A stretch of 64,000 nt of DNA from Monarcha castaneiventris obscurior (Eukaryota; Chordata; Aves; Passeriformes; Monarchidae), in assembly GCA_026261815.1 (NCBI GenBank), contig JAMPIT010000230.1:1187501-1251500 (forward strand), read 5' to 3'. A model generated the notes under the pieces. The model saw only the letters and a list, made by a program, of their open reading frames with translations, made no database searches and was not told the origin of the DNA. Within the stretch, counting starts at the first letter, position 1. The number at the start of each line of letters is the position of its first letter. The translations under genes were made by a program, and so were the position numbers. Shown one piece after another: positions 36,109 to 49,090 of the stretch.

Positions 36109-38259
36109 ACCAGGCATCATTTATTTTACTCTGGAAAGGAACAGGACACCTGTCTTGAGGTTTTGTAGCTAAGATCAGGGAAGGAAATCCTGTTTGATAA
36201 TGAGCCAAGAAGAAGAACAACCTCGTGATAAAATCTTAACAAGGAGGCATTTAAATGCAAGAAGAATTGCCTCCCTTCTCAGCTCATGGTCTTTCACTGG
36301 ATCCCTGTCCCTCTGCGCTCTCTCCACTGGGCTTTGCTACAGCAGGAAGAAAAAAGTTGTGTAATATATTCTCCATCACCTCTATCTCAACAGAGCTGTA
36401 GTCATTTGCTCTTTCCACTTTTATCAAGCTTATCCTGAATTGTCTTCAGATGTTTTATAGCACTTCTCAGCACAAGTTCGATTTAAACCTCCAGATTTAT
36501 GTTGCTCTAGTTTTCAGGGGCTGGAAAATCTCTTGGAAGACACTGTTACAAATCCCCTGCTTGTGGAGGCATCCTGTCCTAACAGCTCAGTCACATTCAG
36601 CTTTGAGCTTGCTGGCAATGAACAGCAAATTTAAATAAACGACATTTTGTAACTTTTCCCTCTCCTAACTCATTTGGATTCATGTGCCTCAAAGAGATAA
36701 CGGAGGAGGGAGATTTGAGTGCCTGATGAGGGAGGACCAGGTCAGTGCTTTTATTCACCACAGTAGCAAGATACAACCCCTGGCGTCCTTGTGTTTGAAG
36801 GGAGGGATGCATCCACAGGTTAGAAATCTGTCCAGTGAGTAGCTGTATGTTTGCTCTGGCTCAGGGCCATGCTGGGATGAAAAAGGGATTTGCAGTGCTG
36901 CCGGTACAGTCAGAAATTGCAGGTTGTTGCAGCTGCCAGGAGCGCAGCAGACACCCAGACCCTGAGCAGGTCTGAGCAGAGAAATGTGGCAGCTGAAGCA
37001 GGGAACTAATGGTTAACTCTGGGGTCCTTCAGAGCTCAGAGCTGACCTCAGTGAGCCACTGGAATACATCAGTGCCAGGGCGCCGACTTTGTGCCACTGT
37101 TTTTGGGCTGTTGCTGCAATGCCCTGTTTTCACTTACAATAAACACCCATTGGACATTTAAGACCAATAAATAGGTGAAAACACTGAAATTTGGTGTCCA
37201 TCTCAGTAGGTCAGGTGGCTCATCTCTCATTGCGCCTGGTACCCACCCAAGGAAATTGTGCAGCTTGAAGGAAATAAAAGTAACCTTTTCAACTCTGCAA
37301 GCTCTCACCCACAGGACTTGGGAAGAAGTTCAGAGTTCACTTGCCTGCCAGCAGTGCTGCTGCTCCTGGCTCTGCTGTCCTGTCTGGCTCCACAAGTGGA
37401 GAGCTGACGTCTGTCCCCAACAGCACTTGGCACATCCAGGCTGACAGGGGTGACAAAATGCTCACATTTCCTGGAAACGCCAGCCAGAGTAGCTGCTGAT
37501 GCCATCCCAAGGCATGGGGCTGCTCAGAAATGGATTCAGTTCAGTTTAGCTCTTTAGAAATCCTTCCAGGAGAAAAATACCTGGGAGCAAAACAGATAAG
37601 CAAGAACTTCCACTTCCCCTGTGTAGCTCTTGATAAAAATGCTGGAAGAACTGGAGATGAGCCACTCATGTGTCAAGAAGACAAACATTTCTGAATTTGC
37701 CCTGAGTGATGTTCGTCCTGTCTTTGAACAGTGAATTAATGATTTGATTCACAGGATACCTATGAGCAGAGCTACTGAGACCTTCCCCAGATGTCTTGGG
37801 CAGCAAAGGGGAGCCCCTTGGCCACGTGTGCCCTCTCCTGAAGGTGAGGGCTTGGCTGAGGAGCTGCAGTGTGGAAAAGCACACAGGGAGCTCGTGGATG
37901 CTGAAATGAACCCAAGCCAGCCGTGTGACCTGGCAGCAGAGGTGGCTAACAGCAGGCTGGGATGTTTCTGAGGGAAATGATTATTCCCTGCTCCTTTGCT
38001 CTCCTCAGACCCCAGCCAGGTGCTGTGCCCAGTTTGGTGACCCCGGTGCTAAAGACAGCAATAAACTAAAGCAAGGTCAGCCTTGGCAACACTGAGATGC
38101 TCAGGGCTGGAGCCCTCTCCATGTGCAGAGGTGCAAGAGGAGCTGTCTCAGAATGAAGAAAGGGTTTTGGATGGAGCTAACAACAACCTGCCAGTACCTC
38201 TGAGGTAGCTGACAGAGCCAGGCCCCTCACAGTGGTTTGAGGCAAGAGGACAACAGACA

Positions 38260-38475
38260 TAAAGTGTAACAAAAAAAGGGCCAGGTAAGATACAAGGTGT
38301 AAGTTTTTCCTCATGAAAACAGTCAAGCAATGGGACAGGTCTCCCAGGGAGGCTGTGCAATCTCCATCTCCAGAGATTTTTCAAGACCCAACTGGATAAA
38401 GCCCTGAGCAAGATCCTGAGCCTGCTGTGAGTAGGGGGTTTGGACTGGGGACTTCCTGAGGTGCCTTAACACCTG
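38260..38475 (+). mobile_element. CR1 LINE fragment (divergent)
   Basis: The segment tcctcatgaaaacagtcaag, gggacaggtctcccagggag, actggataaagccctgagca and ttcctgaggtgccttaacac has the order of a CR1 3' region. It is more diverged than the other copies, and the terminal octamer is unclear. Confidence 0.7.
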
Positions 38476-38865
38476 GATTATCCCGACATCCTAGCCCTGA
38501 TATTGTCAGTCATGCCTCTAAGACAAGGGAAGAATGAGCATGATCAAGGCTTGGCTGCTGCCTTTTTTTCACATGCACCTCAGGGGTTTTGGAAACATGC
38601 TCATGTCTCCTTTCTTCAAAAGAAGCTTCTTCCTCTGCTGTCTCCTGGCAGGAGCACAGAGATGAATAAAGTCACATCTCTTTAGGGAGAACTCTCCTCT
38701 ATACTTTGTGATGCCTTTTAAAGCTGTATGTCCCTTTCAACAAAATAATCGTTCATGGCACAGGTCTGGGATGATTCCAGTGTAGCTTTTGGATCAGCAG
38801 GAGCAGGCTCAGCTCAGCTGTGGCAGGAAAATTGCTGTGGATCTGTTGGACTGACAGCCTCTGTG

Positions 38866-38912
38866 CACGTGTGTGTATCTGTGTGTGTTTATGCACACGT
38901 GTGTACGTGGCC
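38866..38912. repeat. TG-rich low-complexity stretch
   Basis: Alternating purine-pyrimidine sequence dominated by gtgtgtg and acgtg words. It is imperfect and not a pure (TG)n. Confidence 0.75.
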
Positions 38913-40785
38913 TCCTGTGTGTTTGAAGAAAATTGATCAAATTACTCTGGGTTTATGGCTTTTTGTGTAGGAGGAAAACAAAGCTGCTTGTGTTCAGTGA
39001 GTCATTATGGAAATGAACATCCATGAGCACTCAAGTGCTTGAAACAGGACTCTCCAAAGCTCTTCCAGGAAAATGTTTGCAGTGCTCAGCAGCGCAGACC
39101 ATGCATGTGCCAACTGGAGTGGGGCAGCAAGTGTGAGCTGACTTTGGATCTGGGCTAATTGCTTCCCTCTGACACTATTTCAATCTTTTTTTCCCCTCCT
39201 CCTTTGCAATAAATCCCCAGCTCCAACTCACAGTGGAGACAGCCATGCTGCAGTTTCTTGGATGCAGGGATATCAGTTTGGGATGGGGTTTGGGTGCCAT
39301 CACGCTGGCACAGGGCAGGCAGGGGATTGGGGGCTGAGCACGGGGTGTGGGTACCCAGCTCCAGCTGCCAGCAGGGCATCACACCACTGCTGCTGGGCTC
39401 TGCAGTGAGAGAAGGTCCTGTGCTCAAGCAGAGGGGTCTGGGGTGGAAAATGTGCTTTGAATGTCGAGATGGAGTCGCTCAGGGCAGTGTGGAGCAGGAG
39501 GCTGGGCAGAGAGGAGCTGTGAAGGGACAGAGCCACACTCTGACCACCCTGGTCTCTGTTCAGACTCACTGTGTGGTGTTGGTACCTGCTCCTGCAGACA
39601 GCACCACAAAAAAAAGGCTTTCCCCATAGTCCACAGAGAGAAAAAAAGTAATTTTGGGATTACAGTCCTCTGAGTATCCCTGTATGGAAAGGATGTTGTA
39701 GGTTCATGAGTGTGAAGGTTTCACATAAATCCTCCAAAGTTTCATAGATTAATTCACTTTATTCCCTTTCTCATGTAATGATGTAGAGCTGGAAGAAGCA
39801 TCTCAGGAGAGACTTTTGGAAAAGAGATAATATCTGTAAATTTACTGGTGGTAAAATAATGTAGTTAAAACAAAAACCCGCATCACCTGGATAATCCTGT
39901 TTGTACAATGGTCTCCTAAGTTTCTCCACTTGCTAATTAGTGCAGGAGAAAGAAAATCCTTCTGGTTGTTTAATTACCACAGAGCAGTGCTGCAGCGACC
40001 TTGTGCTCTGAGGGTCCAGAGCTTTAAAGAAGAACTCCTCAAACTTTAATGAGTTTCCCAGATGCTGAGGAGCCTCCACGAGGGCCGAGTGTGCTCAGCA
40101 CTGCCCAAAGGCTGTGAAAAAATGACCCCCCTGACACATCTTCCCCCCTGCACTCCCAGGCTGCAGGGGCTCATGTCACAGGCCGAGCCCACTAATTGCT
40201 CTCTGCTGATTGGCATGTGCCAAACGAGTGATTCAGTCTGCTGAGGTGGGAAAATGACAAATTGCAACGCTGCTGGCAAGGTCACAGGGAGCAGCACCAG
40301 CACCCTGCAGGGGGGTGGCCTCAGGGCCCAGCAGGGCTGTGTTCATTACTGGCACGGTGCTAATGAGCAGTGGTTAACGTGGCTCATCCCAACCCTGGCC
40401 AGCCACAGCCAGCCTGAAAGTGCACTTCCACTGCAGGAATTCTGTGTCCCTCAGCTGCCTTTCCCGGGATTTAGTGCCTGACTCACTGTGACCTTTGCTG
40501 GTTGCTGACTTTCAGCCCAGCAGTTCAGCCAGAGGCCAATGGATCAGCAGCCGTGGCAGCCCAGGGATGGATCCTGGCACAGCAGGGATCACCTCTGATG
40601 TCAGGAACGGGGATTGCTGCTTCCTAGCACGGCACAAAAGCTGAGCCTGTGTGCAGCAAAGCAGTGCAGGCCACAGGGGCAGCCCTGCTGCTTCTTGGGG
40701 AGATCTGAGCTTGCCATGGTTCTGTGTCACCCTGCAAGTCTCCTGGTCTGGCAGCCAGGCAGGGATTGGCCTCAGTTCTGGAAGT

Positions 40786-40868
40786 CATAGGATAATTTGG
40801 GTTGGAAGGGACCTTTAAAGATGATCTGGTCCAGCCCCCTGCGCTGGGCAGGGACATCTTCAACTAGG
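40786..40868 (-). mobile_element. CR1 LINE 3' tail
   Basis: The + strand reads taggataatttgggttggaa, gggacctttaaagatgatct and ggtccagccccctgcgctgg, then ctgggcagggacatcttcaa. This is a classic reverse-complement CR1 end. Confidence 0.9.
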
Positions 40869-41268
40869 CCTGAGCAGGTACCTGTGCTCAGGTACTTCAA
40901 GTCTAGAGCAGCCTTGCTTTAACAAAAGGATTGTATAAGCTTTTGGGGGAAAAAACCCACACACAAATCACAGAATCACAGAATTACCCCTTTGAGGTGC
41001 AGACTTCTCTCAGTGCCTGCCCACAGAGCAGCTAACACAGTGTGGGCTCCTTTTGCAATGCACAACACCAAAATGCACAAAACCCCATAACAAACTGACA
41101 GGAGCACAACTCAGTCCACGTCTGAAACGTGGTGTACCCATGGATCTGTGGTGAAAATATATCAGACAGCTGACTTTCTGAATACCCTTACACTTGCTTG
41201 TGTGTTTTTCAGTGTATATGAACTTTTTTGAAATGTTTCTGACAGGTCTTCTGCAAATATCACGGATC

Positions 41269-41358
41269 CATCGAATCCCAGAATGGTTTGGGTTGGAAGG
41301 GACCTTAAAGATCATCTCATTACAACCCCCTGCCATGGGCAGGGACACCTTCCACTAG
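41269..41358 (-). mobile_element. CR1 LINE 3' tail
   Basis: The + strand reads catcgaatcccagaatggtt, tgggttggaagggaccttaa, agatcatctcattacaaccc and atgggcagggacaccttcca. A short agaatcacagaat remnant at about 40970 may belong to another copy. Confidence 0.92.
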
Positions 41359-43150
41359 AAGGAAAATAGTCCTGGGGTTGGAGAGTGATGCTTTCACTGG
41401 TCCTGAGCTACGTCCTGTGCATGAAGGTGCATTGTCTGCACAAAGTAGCTCAACACAAGCATCCACTGAGTTTGCTTGAAGGTTTTGTTTCAGCTTTGCT
41501 GATCTGCATTTCCTCCTTTTAATAAAATTACTCATTTTGCCTGTTTAACAAACTCATTGGTAAAAATCTGTGCCCAGCAATATTCCTCCACATTTGTGCT
41601 CCAGGCTCACCTCCACCCTGTTAACAGCAGCTGCCTCACTCATCCTCATGGTTTTCCCCTTCTTGGTGTGCACAGGCTTTCAATATGTGCACATATTTGC
41701 TTTGCTCAGCACTGACAGGCACTGGGAAGTTGCTTGCAAAGCAAGAAAAAAAAAAAGCTGCATGAAAACATTTTCTCAAAGCTGCCAACATCATAAATCT
41801 TCAGGAGCCATGCAGTTCCCTCTCCTGCTGAACCCGTAAAGGCAGGGATGTAAAACCAAGCAGATCCAATCTGCAGCCTCTCCAACTCGCTGCGCTCCCA
41901 GGGGTTGGGAGGAAAGCCTCGAGCTCGTGCAGCCCCACAGCTCATGGTGTGACTCCTTCCATAAATCAGCCCTTCCCACACGTTCTGCAGCAATAGGAGC
42001 TCCCAGCGACGAGGCGTTTGTGGCTCACGTGGGACGGGCTCCTTGCGAAATGATCGCAGCAGCCCCAGCTGCAGCACGAAGCTGAAACGCTGAGCAGCCC
42101 GAGTCAATTACAAACCAAACACATCAGACCCCCTGCTAAGGATCACATGCTTGTCCCTGTCACTTGCACATCAGCATCTTTCTGGGTGGTGTTACTTGTC
42201 AGTTGTTCATAAATGAATCAGCAGCCTGAACAATCCAAGTGTCCCGGCTGGGTTGTTTCACTGTTCACAGACACTTTTATTGGCACATCAGTGAGTACCC
42301 CTGGAGCAGGCACATGCATCCCATCTGTGTCACTGCTGAAATGAGAATATTGTGTTTGCCAGGACCAGATGAACATCTGCATCCAGGATCATGGGCAAGG
42401 CTCACCTCAGACCCTGCAGAGACCATGCCAAATGTGTAGCTGTTGCCATACAAGGAGCCTTTGGTGTGTGGGATTCAAAACAGGCTTTCAAGAGGTGGGG
42501 GTTTCCCAAATACCTTTTTGCTTCATGACAACTCCACAGGATTCCTGGCCCACCTCTGTCCCAAGCTAAGGAGAAATCTCAAATCCACTGCAGGAGCAGG
42601 TACCAACACCTCAATTCCTGCCCCTCTCCAAGGGCAGGTGAAGCTCACACCTCTCCATCAGGATTCACCTCCTGGAGAAGGACAACCAGGCTGAGGTATC
42701 CCCATGCACGTGTGTGCTTTCTACACCCCCTGTTTTCTGGGAGGATTAAGCTGAGAGGGCTAAAAAAAAACAAAAAAAAAAAAAGAGCAAAAACTGTAAA
42801 ATAATTGTAACGCACACAAAGTGCCAAGGAAAACATTCCCAAGTCACAGGGCAGTTTTGTACTGGAAAGCTGCTGGTTTTGGCTGGAAAGCTGAAGGAAA
42901 AGTCCATCAAAAGCAACTCTGAGGCTTTCCTGACTCAGCTTTGGGACTGGGGTGTGCTGTAACGCCTGGAGCAGGCACGTGGCTGGGAGGCAGGCTGGAA
43001 GGAAGTGCCTGCTGTGGAGATGGAGATGGGAGCAGCCAGTGTTCCTACATCCAGCAGTCCTGGGATCCATCAGCCCTGGGAGCAGTGGGTAGGTGGGGGT
43101 GGCTCCTGTCTGCCCAGCCAGGGAAACCAGCAGAGCTTGCATGGAAACAT
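41359..43150. other. Intergenic, no gene recognised
   Basis: I see nothing identifiable apart from an A-rich run (about 42761-42784). A 198-codon minus-strand frame crosses that run and codes for a Phe/Leu string there, so it is not credible as a gene. Confidence 0.65.
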
Positions 43151-43154
43151 GGAA

Positions 43155-43505
43155 AACCTCTCCTGTGAGGAAAGGGGGACAGAATTGTTCAACCTGGGCA
43201 AGAGAAGACTCTGAAGAGACCTCACTGCAGCCTTTCAGCACCTAAAGGGGCTACAAGAATCCCAGAAAGGGACTTTTGGCAAGGGCAGGTGGTGACAGAA
43301 TGAGAGGGAATGGCTCTAAACTGTCAGAGGGCAAGTTTAGACTGGATATTGGGAAGGAATTCTTCCCTGTGAGGGAGGTGAGGCCCTGGCACAGGGTGCC
43401 CAGAGCATCTGTGGATGCCCCTGGATCCCTGGAAGTGTCCAAGGCCAGGCTGGATGGGGCTTGGAGAAACCTGGGATAGTGAAAGGTGTCCCTGTCCATG
43501 GCAGG
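43155..43505 (+). mobile_element. CR1 LINE fragment, 3' end missing
   Basis: It reads aattgttcaacctgggcaag, gagacctcactgcagccttt, tgaggccctggcacagggtg and cctgggatagtgaaaggtgt. It stops within the ccatggcaggg segment, without the final octamer. The copy is therefore truncated at both ends. Confidence 0.92.
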
Positions 43506-44221
43506 GAATTTGGAAATGGTTTTAATACCCTTTTTTAATACCCATTAATAATACCTTTCACATATGAGATCCCCTGGCTCACCAGAGAATTTTTACCATT
43601 TTCCCATGCGTTGCAGAAGAGATTTTTCAGTTTTAGGGGAATTTATCTGCTTCCTTCATGAAAAATAAGGTAAACAAAGAGGGGTTTCACATGATGCCAA
43701 ACATGATTTATCTCCAGTCCTCTGTTGAAGTTTATTAGCTAATTCATGCACAGCTTGGATCAAGAGTCATTATGGGCTTGTGTTTTTCCAGCACAAATTC
43801 ACTGTAAGTAAAGAAAAATTAGCTGCTCACATTAGTGCTCAGCATCAAATTAAAAGGGAATTATTCAAGGTTTGCCATGAATTAGTAAATGCACAGGCAA
43901 TGGTGTTTTGGAGTCAGGAGCAGGACAGTTAAAAACCCCTCTTCTGCCTTTTTCACAGTTGCACATTTTGTTTGTAGCTTTTTGGAGAAGTCAGTGAGTT
44001 TACCTGACTCGTGGCCATTTCATACTTGCCTAATTCCACAACAACAGTCAGGAGCCTTCAGCAAGTGCCCAACTCTCACATGGAAAAATCCAGGATCCTC
44101 ATGTCCCAGTGCTACAGCTTTTCCCAGATTTTTCCTCCTTTCTGTACTGATCAGGAATATATGATTAAATATCTCTAGGTAATCGATCCATCACCAGGTT
44201 TTTCAGACTCAACCTACCCAG

Positions 44222-44357
44222 AGAAGTTCAAGGCCAGGTTGGACAGGGCTTGGAGCAGCCTGGGATAGTGGAAGGTGTCCCTGCCCATAGCAGGGAGGTG
44301 GAACTGGATGATTTTTGAGGTCCCTTCCAAACCAAACCATTCCATGATTCCATGACA
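44222..44357 (+). mobile_element. CR1 LINE 3' tail
   Basis: The segment ttcaaggccaggttggacag, cctgggatagtggaaggtgt and tgaggtcccttccaaaccaa ends at ccattccatgattccatgac. Confidence 0.92.
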
Positions 44358-45145
44358 GCGCTGAAAGGGGCATTAATTGAAATAACATTTCCCACACTGG
44401 TTTTCTTTGTGCTATTCCTGGCAGAGGGTGCAGCAGTGGTTGCTTTTTAAGCAGCCTGAGAGCCCTTCCATACCCCTGAGGCTGGGAGCAGCCTGGGTGA
44501 GAATTGTGGAGAGCTAAGTTCTTGCAGGAAGTTCATCCCAGGGTTTTAACGAGCTCCCAGCAGCGTTTGCTCTTCCAGAAAACTGTGCCCTTATTCCAGA
44601 AAGTTCTCCTTTGCCAAAAGTTAACCCCTGGATGAGATCTCCGAGGTTTTCCTCCAGCCCTTGTTCTTAGCACACATGAGAGATCAGAAATGTGGAAACT
44701 TCGAGAGAAAAACTAGGACTCTTCTAAACCAGCTTTTTGTCAGACCTTTCCACTCTCAGGCACCACTTTGTGGCTGAACCAGACCAAACCCCAATCACTC
44801 CAGGCTGGGGCAGAATCATTCCTGCTGCCACAAAGGGTGGATTTCACTCTCAGCCACTTCACTGGGGAGAAAGTAAAACCCAAAATCCTTTCACTCCCAT
44901 GGCTACAGCAGCTCTGCCTGTCAAGAGTTCACAGGAAATCTGTCATTGCATCACAGCACAAATGAACCTCACCTCATCTCAAAGGGAGGGAAAAAGTGGA
45001 AGAAAACATGGATTTTACAAAATGTTCATGAGCTGGTTGGAAAAATAAATTTCATTTTGATGTTAGTCTTCTAAACTTTTATCACTTTTTTCACTTTCAA
45101 TGAATATTAATCCAGACTTTGGAACCAAGAATGATTTTCAAGATG

Positions 45146-45165
45146 AAAAAAAAAAAAAAAAAAAA
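45146..45165. repeat. Poly(A) run
   Basis: About 20 consecutive A bases, followed by gaaagg. No processed transcript copy is recognisable upstream. Confidence 0.9.
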
Positions 45166-46469
45166 GAAAGGCCACCATGGAAACATGGGCAATGTCAGGA
45201 ATGTTATAACAAATTAAATTTTGCTATTAATAGCTTTTATCTCTTGAGAGTTTACAAAACTAATGAATTCCAGCAGTCAGCTCTTCTTTCAAGTGCTTGC
45301 TATTTTCTAGAGTTTGATCAGAAAATTCAAGGTCTCCTTTTTAATCCGTGATCACTGTAATTTAGCCCTGACTTAATTTAAGCCTTGGCTGGGAGAATCT
45401 GGTTAACATTGAAATAAAAGCCTAAATAAATTTGAAGTGCAGATCTTGCAGTCTTCATTCAAAAAGTCTTAGTGCCAACCCCAAGTGCCTTGATTGCCTC
45501 TTTCTTTTTGTCCTTTATGGGTTGAATAAACTAAAATCCGTCACTTTAACCCCATTTTGTGTTATTTTTTGGATGTGGTCTTGCCCTGTGGATGACAAAC
45601 TCCAGCAGATGCTGAAGGTACAATGAGGACCCATCCTCTGGTCCTGGATAACGGGATTCATCCCAGCTCATGTGGGATGTCCATGATGCAGAAATGTTTC
45701 TTTGAGCTTCTCACTCAGTAAAAGGGAGAGGAACAGGCACTGTGAGGCCACAACTCACCTGTCCTCTCACAGGCACAGAGGAGATGAATTCCCCTTTTAT
45801 CCCTCAGCACAGAAATTACCCACATTTGGAACCTGCTTAAATCCACTGGGATTATTTCACTGGGGCCTCACTTCCCTTTTATTTTAGTCTAATGTGATGG
45901 TGAATCACATCTATTGTTTTCCATGGAGCTCCTTTTGGATCCAGAGTGGTGTAAGTGGGAGGAGAAAACTGCAAATGAGATTATCATCATCACCCTTTCA
46001 GGGGAAAGCAGCTCCTGAAGCAGACTGTCACTACAAAATACACTTTGCCAAGTTGAACACTTCAATATTTATTTTATACAGAAATTCTACGAGAAAAAAA
46101 AAAGATTTAAAAAATCTGTCCTCAATGGAAACAGCAGGGGTAAAGCAACCAGTAACTGAAGAGAGAGAAGAAATCCCTTCTTCTGAAGGGATAGATATGA
46201 AATGAAATAGATAGGATAGAAATGAAGATACTCAGAATCTCCATTATTTGTAGTTTCTTTTTCATTCACTTTCAGAGGAAGCAGCCGAGAAATACCTCAG
46301 GAGATCCTAAATTGTGGGAGTTGGGTACTCTGCACAAATCCAGGTTCTTTATCTTCACCTCTGGGGAGCTTTACCTCGAGCCCCAGCAGATGAGAAACGG
46401 CTGCAGATGTTGTTTCAGGTTGTTGATTTCTCCTTCTCTCTGCCAGCTCTCAGCTCCGGCCGCACATCT

Positions 46470-46790
46470 GATGCAGCCGAGTCCGAGCGGGCACTGCCCA
46501 GTCCTGGGCTGTCCCGGCCTTTTTGTGCCCTTTCCATCATCCAACCATTCTTCACAACGCATTTATTAGTTACTGTTCTATACCAATTCATTTGCACCTA
46601 TTCCAGACACGTCATTTCTCCCTCTTTTTCATTCTACCAATCATTTTGTGCCACCACCACCAGAGAAGATGGAGGAGAAGGAGAAGAAGAGGAAGAACAG
46701 GGCAACCCCCAAAATCCTCCATCTTAAACCCTTCGTCCTCATATTAAAACTCCTAAAATCTACTTTTTACCTTGTAAAATACTAAACCAC
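46470..46790. mobile_element. Possible endogenous retrovirus-derived block
   Basis: The text around ccaccaccaccagagaagat, caacccccaaaatcctccat and aaacccttcgtcctcatatt resembles repeated internal sequence I associate with songbird endogenous retroviruses. No gag, pol or env reading frame or LTR borders are visible. This is recognition from memory only. Confidence 0.3.
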
Positions 46791-46920
46791 TACTCATTTT
46801 CACACTCTGGTGGCTTGCAATGATTCTGGCAGTGTTGGTAACTTTTCCCATGGGCTGAGGGCAAAGCCGGTGCCATTCTGGGCTCCTTGCCAGGGTCTGG
46901 GACCCCCTTGCTGGGGCTCC

Positions 46921-47010
46921 TGAGCCCCCAGGGCAGCCCGAGGTGTGCCCTGAGCTCCCAGGGCAGCCCGAGGTGTGCCCTGAGCTCCCAGGGCAGCCAG
47001 AGGTGTGCCT
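46921..47010. repeat. 30-bp minisatellite, three units
   Basis: Three contiguous 30-bp units occur at 46921, 46951 and 46981, each of the form tgagctcccagggcagcccg plus aggtgtgccc. The second unit differs from the first at one base and the third has a few changes near its end. A minus-strand frame over it yields a repeating LRAHLGLPWE peptide, which is most likely non-coding. Confidence 0.95.
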
Positions 47011-47542
47011 TGGATTCCAGCACTAAAGGACAGGAAATGCCTGAGTGCTGGTAAGGGAATGGAACCCTTGGACAGTGCCTGGGACCATTCCCAGTGTGAA
47101 AAAGGCCTTCACAGATTACAACAGGAGCTGGAAGTCCCCACCAGAGGCAAATGTCATTCTCATAATTACTCTCCACTTACACAGTTCTACTCCATTATAA
47201 CCCCAGTGAGCCCTGCTGCTCTGATTTATACCACTGCACACCCAAAACATTCCCTGAACACCCACAGGATTATTTCTAAGTCGTTCTGGTGTGAACCACG
47301 GGGGACTTCCTTTGTGAAATTAGCCCTAATTTAAAGAACACGCAGGACCAGAGTGAGATCTAGCACAAGAAATGCTCTCTCTGCCCTTTTTGTGTCCTTC
47401 CAGCCCATGCTCCAGTAAAACAAAGCAATTCTGTGCTCTTCTGGAGCTGCCTCCTCTCTTATTTACATGACTACATATCCATCTACCTGAGGCACCAAGG
47501 AAACACCACACACAGGTATCCCCTGCAGGGATAAGGAAATGC

Positions 47543-47660
47543 CAGGTTGGACGGGGCTTGGAGCAACCTGGGATCGTGGAAGGTGTCCCTGCCCATGGCA
47601 GGGGGTTGGGACAAGATGGGCTTTAAGGTCTCTTCCAACCCAAACCATTCTGGAATTCTA
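47543..47660 (+). mobile_element. CR1 LINE 3' tail
   Basis: The segment gccaggttggacggggcttg, cctgggatcgtggaaggtgt and ctcttccaacccaaaccatt ends at ctggaattct. Confidence 0.92.
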
Positions 47661-49090
47661 GGACTTAAAATTTTCCTGGAGAGGCCACAGAGATGGAGGT
47701 GCCACTGCAGAAATTCCTCTCTGCAGGATCCCTTCTCCTGGGCTGGAAGAGACAAAGCATAACACAAGTGAGCACCATAGCAACTCAAGCACCTCTTATG
47801 TTTTACCTTTTTTTTTATTTTTGTAAGAAAGAAGCAACAGAGTGTGGAGGGAAGCCAAATTAAAGAAGAAGAAGAAGTCAGAACAAAGAGGTGACCTTGT
47901 ATTTCATCTCTGATTAATGCAGGTTATTTATTGTGAATAGCACCACTAGAGACTGCACCTTGTGCTTAAGGCACTTTTCTGTCTATAAATAGGCAGTGCT
48001 CAAGGCTGTTTTAAAATACTTATAAAAAATGAAGAAATAAAATAAAATAGTTCATGTTTTGGACGGATTAATCTAAGGGTGACTTCCACTGGAACTGAGG
48101 TCCCGGAAGAGAAAGTACACTGAGATTTAGAGTCCTGCCTTATCCTGGCATTCTGGGATTGCTGGTGTTTTACTGGACAAAAGCAGTGTCTGTGGAGGGA
48201 TCTGAGATGATCTCTGTATCGTAGGTGACTTATCCTGTGCTGAGTTCCCTCCTGGAACTGGGGGGACTCGTTGGATCTGAAATAGCCCAGGGTACTGGGG
48301 AGCTCCCTATGGAGCTGGGAGATAGGGCAGGTAACAGCCAGCTGGAATAACCCAGCTGGGCTTCCCTGGGGCATAGAATCATCGAATTGTGGAATAATGG
48401 AGGTTCAGGAAACCTCTCCGTGCCAGGTCCAGCACTAAACCCTGTCCCCAAACAGCTCCAGTGGCAGGAGATGATGTCTGGGCAACTGAATCAAGGCTCC
48501 TGTGTCTGTGTAGTAAATGTTCTCAGTGTCCTCCTCATGGCATTTTCCTTTTCCTCTGAGCCCCAAAGAGCCAAGATCTGATAGGATCTGTGATCTTGGG
48601 TGATTTGCCATTGTCCCCAAGCGTGTCACCACCTTTAATGTGTTTCTCCAAGGAGAGGGAGTGGTGCTGATTCCTAAACGTTGCAGATGGGCTCAGTGCA
48701 TTTGAGGGCCCTGTTTCTGTCTGGATGATGGCATTTGGGGTGGGAACACTGAAATGAAGAGTCTGAGCAAGGCTGATCTTCTGCAGAGCCACTTTTCCCC
48801 ACTTTCACCACTGCAATTTTGCCCCTGCAGTGTAAAACTGTGGCAATTTGGGAGTGTCTGCTGCACTGCAACAACTCCACTTCCCAGTGCCTGCTCTCAC
48901 AGAGAGAAATTATTTCTGTGTGCAGGGAGGTAGGAGAGGCGAGGTCACATTAAGGTGTTCATTATCTGGAGAAAACATGGCACTGTTAATTGGGAGAAAA
49001 CCAGGGAAAAACCAGAAGTAACAAAATAAATAATAATTTCAAAAAATAGTAAAAAAATGAAAAAAGCCTCACTGAGATAATCCAGTCCTG
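47661..49090. other. Intergenic, no gene recognised
   Basis: A possible CR1 minus-strand remnant begins at about 48372 (atagaatcatcgaattgtgg). I see nothing else identifiable, and no exon with supported splice sites and protein similarity. Confidence 0.6.

Larger units (their letters stand above)
1..36125 (+). other. CRHR2: CRHR2 gene, 3' half (gene span, 5' end outside window)
   Basis: Six coding exons, five complete introns and a 3' UTR can be assembled in one consistent frame. The encoded protein matches the known C-terminal half of corticotropin-releasing factor receptors. CRHR2 is preferred over CRHR1 because the extracellular loop 2 reads [14 protein letters not shown] (CRHR1 has YYDNEKCWFGKRPG) and the protein ends [12 protein letters not shown] (CRHR1 ends VSFHSIKQSTAV); these family comparisons are from memory. 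The product is a Gs-coupled plasma-membrane receptor for urocortins and CRF, acting in stress, feeding and cardiovascular responses. All five introns in the window are GT-AG. The start codon, signal peptide and hormone-binding domain lie upstream, so promoter and isoform choice cannot be judged here. Confidence 0.96.
35047..36125 (+). other. CRHR2: CRHR2 3' untranslated region
   Basis: The stop codon is followed by about 1.05-1.1 kb ending just after two polyadenylation signals. It has short tandem repeats close to the stop, a pyrimidine-rich tract at about 35375-35425, and no earlier AATAAA. The exact cleavage site cannot be read from sequence; 36125 is an estimate from the usual 10 to 30 bp spacing after the signal. 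Confidence 0.8.
36126..40780. other. Intergenic, no gene recognised
   Basis: Beyond the CRHR2 3' end the sequence has no familiar protein sequence on either strand. It contains a diverged CR1 fragment at about 38.26 kb and a TG-rich low-complexity stretch at about 38866-38912. The remaining frames are short and lack splice context. Confidence 0.7.
44358..47540. other. Intergenic, no gene recognised
   Basis: It contains an A run at about 45146-45165, a possible ERV-derived block at about 46470-46790 and the 30-bp minisatellite at 46921. I see no supported coding exons. Confidence 0.65.

Noticed and set aside
42645..43241. 198-codon minus-strand frame, the longest in the window
   Set aside because: It crosses an A-rich run that yields a Phe/Leu string and has no recognisable domain; it is a chance frame in intergenic DNA.
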